A program made the position numbers and the translations under genes. A DNA stretch of 64,000 nt from assembly GCF_903819435.1 (NCBI RefSeq), contig NZ_CAIJDP010000071.1:124001-188000 (forward strand), given 5' to 3'. The notes under the pieces are model-generated. The model was not told the DNA's origin and searched no databases. It saw nothing but the letters and a program-made list of their open reading frames with translations. The DNA is from Flavobacterium salmonis (GTDB taxonomy: Bacteria > Bacteroidota > Bacteroidia > Flavobacteriales > Flavobacteriaceae). Within the stretch, counting starts at the first letter, position 1. The number at the start of each line of letters is the position of its first letter. This document shows, in pieces, positions 60,550 to 64,000 of the stretch.

Positions 60550-61296
60550 TTACGGAAAAATCAATTTTATACTTGCCATCAAAATCACTGTACCTAATAC
60601 AATTTTTAAGGTCTTGTTCGAAAAATAACCGCTTCCGTAAAATCCGCCTAACATTCCGCCTATCACTGCAATCGGAACCAGATAAAAACTTTCTGTCGGA
60701 ATAATTTTTCCTCCCAAAAGAAATCCCAGCATTCCGGCAAATGAATTGACAAATATGAAAAGACTTGAAATAGCCGCCGATTCTTTTACAGAAGCCCATC
60801 CCAGGAACAATAAAATCGGACTTAAAATAATACCACCGCCAATTCCCAGCATTCCTGAAAGCAATCCAATTACGAATCCGATTGCTAATGCAAAAGGCAA
60901 TTGAATCTTAACGGCTTCTTTTTCCTTAAAATTAAATATTCCGAACAGTCTTAAAGCCGCAAATACCAGAACAATTCCTAAAATAACTTTATAAATTGTA
61001 TTATCCAGCGTAATAAATCCGCCAATAAAAGCTGCCGGTACAGAAGCTATCGCAAACGGATAAAAGAGTTTTGGTTTGAAATAATTCATTCTGTAATAAA
61101 ACAAGAACGAAATACTCGAAACAAATAAATTCAGCAACAAAGCAGAAGGTTTCATAATCGCCACCGGAAAAGCGAAAATGGTCATTAAAGCCAAGTAACC
61201 CGATGCCCCGCCATGTCCTACACTTGCGTATAAAAACGCAATCACAATCAATGCGAAGCTGAATAAAATTATATTTTCGGAAGTAAGTAAATTCAT
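60550..61296 (-). CDS. TauE/SafE family membrane transporter
   Basis: 248 residues, eight predicted membrane segments. Two family half-repeats are clear: VGHGGASGYLALMTIFAFPVAIMKPSALLLN (about 25-55) and SGMLGIGGGIILSPILLFLGWASVKESAAIS (about 140-170). The family exports sulfite, sulfoacetate or other anions. Its place beside siroheme and Moco genes suggests a link to sulfite or nitrite handling, but cargo is not visible. It is the second gene of the cluster, after a tandem repeat tract. Confidence 0.9.
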   Translation of the reverse strand: MNLLTSENIILFSFALIVIAFLYASVGHGGASGYLALMTIFAFPVAIMKPSALLLNLFVSSISFLFYYRMNYFKPKLFYPFAIASVPAAFIGGFITLDNTIYKVILGIVLVFAALRLFGIFNFKEKEAVKIQLPFALAIGFVIGLLSGMLGIGGGIILSPILLFLGWASVKESAAISSLFIFVNSFAGMLGFLLGGKIIPTESFYLVPIAVIGGMLGGFYGSGYFSNKTLKIVLGTVILMASIKLIFP

Positions 61297-61367
61297 TTTG
61301 TTTCAGGTTTTCTTTGTTTCACGTTACGCTATATGTTTCTTTTTACACACTGCGTTTTAAAACTGAA

Positions 61368-61463
61368 ATTCTTTATTCTTTATTCTTTATTCTTTATTCT
61401 TTATTCTTTATTCTTTATTCTTTATTCTTTATTCTTTATTCTTTATTCTTTATTCTTTATTCT
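61368..61463. repeat. Heptanucleotide tandem repeat (13.7 copies of ATTCTTT)
   Basis: Thirteen perfect copies of the 7-bp unit plus a 5-bp remainder. It ends inside the moeA stop codon and lies 72-167 bp upstream of the TauE/SafE start (the repeat unit is AAAGAAT on the coding strand). The number of copies can vary through slippage. Confidence 0.97.
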
Positions 61464-62634
61464 AATCAATCGGCAATAATGTTACCAGCTGCTCTTTTTT
61501 AAGGTTTTCGACATCATTCGGTACAATTAATAAACAATTTGCTGTTGCAAAAGTGTTAAGCATTGCTGAACTCTGGCCGTCTAAAACCGTTACATGGGTT
61601 TCATCATACAAAGCTTTTAAGAACAATGTTTTTCCCGAATTATTAGAAATCCCATCATTTAATTTTCTAACCAATTTTGGTAAATGAATATCCGAAAATC
61701 CCATTCGGTTTCTAATGGCCGGATACACATACACATAAAAATTAGTCAGTGACGAAGCCGGATTTCCGGGTAAAGCAAAAACTAAAGTTTCTTTTTTAGA
61801 GCCGAAAAACATTGGTTTTCCCGGTTTCTGATTGATTTTATAAAAAAGTTCTTCTACTCCATTTTTCAGTAATGCTTCTTTAACAAAATCATAATCCCCA
61901 ACTGAAATTCCGCCCGAAACTAAAACCACATCATATTTTTTCAGAATGTCTTTTAAGGCTTCCTTCGTTGCTTTTAGATTATCTTTTACGTTAAAAACCT
62001 TTGTTTTATTTACACCAATCGTTTGAAGCGCAGCCTCCAGCATTGCTGAATTACTTTCGTAAATTTTACCTTTGGGTAATTTCTTACCCGGTTTTACCAA
62101 TTCATTTCCGGTTACCAAAATGGCAACTTTTGGCTTTTTGTAAACGGTAATTTCTGTGATTCCCAAACAAGCCAGAAAACCAATTGCAGCGGGCGTTATT
62201 AATATATTAGATTCAAAAACTATTTCGCCTTTATTGATCTGCTCCCCTTTTGCGCGAACATTTGCAAACTGCTCCGGCATTTGGGCGATTAAAATCGAAT
62301 TTTCATTCGCCATCACATGTTCCTGCATCACCACTGTATCAGCATCGTCCGGAACAAAAGCTCCGGTAAAAATCCTTACTGCTTCATTTTCTTTCAGTTT
62401 TATATTAGAATGATCCCCTGCTTGTGAACTGCTTACTACATCGTATTGATGTTTTCTGCTGTGAATGAAAGCATAGCCATCCATTGCTGACTGACGAAAC
62501 GGCGGCATTGGAATTGGCGAATAAACCGTTTCTGCCAAAACATATCCCAGTGCTTTTTTCACTGCTATTTTTTGAAATGGCATTTTTGAACTGTTTTCAG
62601 CTACGATTGTTAAAGCTTCATTTACTTGTATCAT
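61462..62634 (-). CDS. moeA: Molybdopterin molybdenumtransferase MoeA
   Basis: 390 residues, with domains in order: PIPMPPFRQSAMDGYAF (N-terminal), DADTVVMQEHV, the MoCF-like core (VAILVTGNELVKPGK, VVLVSGGISVGDYDFV, FALPGNPASSL) and a C-terminal beta barrel. It inserts molybdate into adenylylated molybdopterin made by the MoaB/MogA domain. It is the first gene of the cluster. The promoter lies in the gap upstream. Confidence 0.95.
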   Translation of the reverse strand: MIQVNEALTIVAENSSKMPFQKIAVKKALGYVLAETVYSPIPMPPFRQSAMDGYAFIHSRKHQYDVVSSSQAGDHSNIKLKENEAVRIFTGAFVPDDADTVVMQEHVMANENSILIAQMPEQFANVRAKGEQINKGEIVFESNILITPAAIGFLACLGITEITVYKKPKVAILVTGNELVKPGKKLPKGKIYESNSAMLEAALQTIGVNKTKVFNVKDNLKATKEALKDILKKYDVVLVSGGISVGDYDFVKEALLKNGVEELFYKINQKPGKPMFFGSKKETLVFALPGNPASSLTNFYVYVYPAIRNRMGFSDIHLPKLVRKLNDGISNNSGKTLFLKALYDETHVTVLDGQSSAMLNTFATANCLLIVPNDVENLKKEQLVTLLPID

Positions 62635-63033
62635 TTAATAAAATATAAAACTAAGTAAAAATACTTAACACAAATATAAGTATTTTTTACTAGTGTGATT
62701 AAAAAAAAATAATTTATTTTTCTACCTATAAAATTACTCTAATTTATTTAAAATCATGGTTTAAATTGAATCTAGTTTTTGGTTTAAAATTCTGTTTTTT
62801 GAATACCAGCAGATACTTTTCAGTCATATTTGACGTCTTGTATTATTAAAATTAATAAATAAAAAAGAATAAATTAAGTATAAAATACTACATTTTAATA
62901 TCACCTAAAATATATTTTTAACATTTATTTAAATTAACAAGAATAACAAACAACTAACAATCAATTAATTAAATAAAAATTCTTTCTTAAAATTATATTT
63001 ATTTAATTATTGCCAAAAAAAAATCACCATTTT

Positions 63034-63064
63034 TTTGGTTTTTATTATATTAAAATTAACTTTG
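63034..63064 (+). promoter_or_regulatory. Bacteroidetes-type promoter of the SusC-like gene at the window end
   Basis: TTTG (63034-63037), 19-nt spacer, TAACTTTG (63057-63064), a near-perfect match to the -33/-7 consensus. Transcription would begin at about 63070, leaving a leader of about 490 nt before the SusC-like ATG. The part 62635-63033 of the gap is very AT-rich; I see nothing else in it. Confidence 0.7.
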
Positions 63065-63118
63065 TCTATAGAATTAGTAGAGTTTTAAATAGTATTTAAA
63101 ACCATAAAACACTAAATT

Positions 63119-63205
63119 TTGAAAACAACCGAAAGCATATCGTTTTACAATCCTCAAAAAAAATATACTTATAACACTAGCTGTTGTATGTGCTTCTGTT
63201 GCTAA
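63119..63205 (+). CDS. Candidate leader ORF with cysteine cluster (uORF1)
   Basis: A 28-codon frame from TTG 63119 to TAA 63205 that ends with SCCMCFCC, five of the last seven residues Cys. A shorter version begins at ATG 63188 (MCFCC). It lies in the leader between the promoter and SusC. Caution: in the next frame the same bases read as a signal-peptide-like stretch (ILITLAVVCASVAKS) without a start codon, so the Cys codons could be a shadow of a decayed secreted-peptide gene. Confidence 0.35.
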   Translation: MKTTESISFYNPQKKYTYNTSCCMCFCC

Positions 63206-63395
63206 ATCTCACAGCAATAATTCTCTGTTTACGGTCAACTCTCCATAATAAATTGACTTTAAACAAACCTTGTAAAAAAACATAAATAAACCTTACTGAA
63301 TATTTTATAATCTATTTGATGCAGCAAATTTGTATCGAAAAGACTATTGAACTATACCTATAACTAAGAAAATGAATAAAAACTAAAACAATAAA

Positions 63396-63428
63396 ATGAA
63401 AAAAATGAACAACCGCTGCTGTAAATAA
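63396..63428 (+). CDS. Candidate leader peptide MKKMNNRCCK (uORF2)
   Basis: A 10-codon ORF (ATG 63396, inner ATG 63405, TAA 63426-63428) with consecutive Cys codons TGC-TGT two codons before its end. It is directly followed by an A run and a perfect hairpin, then the SusC-like gene 134 nt further. The layout is that of leader peptides whose translation through rare-charged codons controls a downstream gene; cysteine would be the signal. Confidence 0.5.
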   Translation: MKKMNNRCCK

Positions 63429-63436
63429 AAAAAAAA

Positions 63437-63462
63437 GCCATTTCTGCGGCAACAGAAATGGC
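63437..63462 (+). promoter_or_regulatory. Perfect hairpin after uORF2 (possible attenuator)
   Basis: GCCATTTCTG (63437-63446), loop CGGCAA, CAGAAATGGC (63453-63462). The downstream GAGGCTT (63463-63469) could compete for AAGCC of the left arm. No T run follows on the plus strand, so it is not a plain terminator. On the minus strand it is followed by T10. A second small hairpin (AGTTGA-AAAA-TCAACT) lies at about 63507-63522. Confidence 0.55.
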
Positions 63463-63562
63463 GAGGCTTAAAGAAAATTTATCGCTAAATAAAGGAAACA
63501 CGAGAGAGTTGAAAAATCAACTTTCACGGCTCCTTGTAATTACTAAAAACCAATACAAAGAA

Positions 63563-64000
63563 ATGAAAAAAAATATAAATTTATATACATTATTATTTCT
63601 CCTGTTTTTAACATCAGGAATAAATGCACAAAACACAACACCTCTCATACAATCTAAACTTGACGGAACAGTAATAGACGATATTACAAACCAGCCTATT
63701 ATTGGAGCCTCAGTCATTATTAAAGGAACAACACACGGAGTTCAGACGGATACTGAAGGGAAATTTTATTTTCAAACTGGTCAGAAATTACCTTATACTT
63801 TAATAATAACATACATAGGATATAAAAAAACTGAAATTATTGTAGACAAAAACCCTGTCACTATCCATTTAAAAGAAGAACGTCAGGAACTGGATGAATT
63901 GGTGGTTGTTGGATATGGTTCGCAAAAGAGAAAAGACATTACGGGCTCAGTATCATCAGTTCCAAAAGCAAATCTTTCTCAGGTTACCTCATCAGCAGAT
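63563..64000 (+). CDS. SusC/RagA-type TonB-dependent transporter, N-terminal part (cut by window edge)
   Basis: 146 codons seen from ATG 63563: signal peptide ending TSGINAQ, carboxypeptidase-D regulatory-like domain (LDGTVIDDITNQPIIGASVII, then GVQTDTEGKF, ITYIGYKKTE) and the TonB-box/plug start (LDELVVVGYGSQKRKDITGSVSSV). It takes up a large or scarce substrate across the outer membrane. The substrate is not visible. The long Cys-codon leader suggests a sulfur-containing cargo, which is inference. Confidence 0.93.
   Translation, partial: MKKNINLYTLLFLLFLTSGINAQNTTPLIQSKLDGTVIDDITNQPIIGASVIIKGTTHGVQTDTEGKFYFQTGQKLPYTLIITYIGYKKTEIIVDKNPVTIHLKEERQELDELVVVGYGSQKRKDITGSVSSVPKANLSQVTSSAD

Noticed and set aside
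61368..61463. CRISPR-like array
   Set aside because: The units are 7 bp with no spacers and no cas genes; it is a simple tandem repeat.

Overview
The window is AT-rich bacterial chromosome from a member of the Bacteroidetes, most likely a Flavobacterium. The evidence is SusC/SusD-type outer-membrane pairs, a hybrid two-component system, promoters of the Bacteroidetes TTTG / TAnnTTTG type, tRNAs without encoded CCA, many lipoprotein-anchored glycoside hydrolases, and several families of dispersed palindromic repeats of the kind that litter flavobacterial intergenic DNA.

Positions 1-17,211 form what reads as an N-glycan (glycoprotein) catabolic locus. It encodes GH20 hexosaminidase (cut by the window edge), a Tat-exported glycosylasparaginase, a GHL10-type lipoprotein, a GH18 lipoprotein, a CBM9-like protein, a GH130 phosphorylase, a sodium:solute symporter, GH92 alpha-mannosidase, a LytS/LytTR sensor-regulator pair, a NagB / PIG-L-like fusion and a GH29 fucosidase. 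Together these could dismantle a mannose- and fucose-bearing glycan down to GlcNAc-Asn and feed amino sugar into central metabolism. After it come an NlpC/P60 hydrolase, a thiolase and a Ser-Pro-Arg tRNA cluster.

Positions 20.6-28.1 kb are an accessory island placed directly after the tRNAs. It holds a Fic protein bracketed by look-alike hairpins, then a minus-strand operon encoding a protein with a C-terminal BRCT domain, a TerB-N/TerB-C protein, a DUF2791 (BrxD-like) ATPase and an Lhr/BrxHI-like helicase, and finally the amputated 3' end of an SF1 helicase gene. No methylase, PglZ or nuclease is present, so this is not ordinary BREX. An SDR gene interrupted by an in-frame stop and its AraC neighbour follow.

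Positions 30.5-45.6 kb are a beta-1,4-galactan utilisation locus: a hybrid two-component regulator facing SusC, SusD, SusE-like, two different GH53 endo-galactanases and a GH2 beta-galactosidase. The galactanases cut the chain, SusCD import the oligomers, GH2 finishes them, and the HTCS senses the product.

Positions 45.8-54.97 kb hold small metabolic, redox and regulatory genes (CPCC protein, AraC with aldo/keto reductase, MdaB-like and YgiN-like pair, DUF3291, methyltransferase facing LysR, DUF2130, and a histone-H1-like Lys/Ala-rich protein). Positions 55.1-62.6 kb are a compact minus-strand molybdenum-cofactor cluster (moeA, TauE/SafE, mobA, cobA, moaD, moeB-rhodanese, moaE, moaCB, moaA) with a 13-copy heptanucleotide repeat between moeA and the TauE/SafE gene. 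The window ends in a SusC-like gene that has an unusually long leader carrying cysteine-codon-rich mini-ORFs and a perfect hairpin, a candidate cysteine-responsive attenuator.
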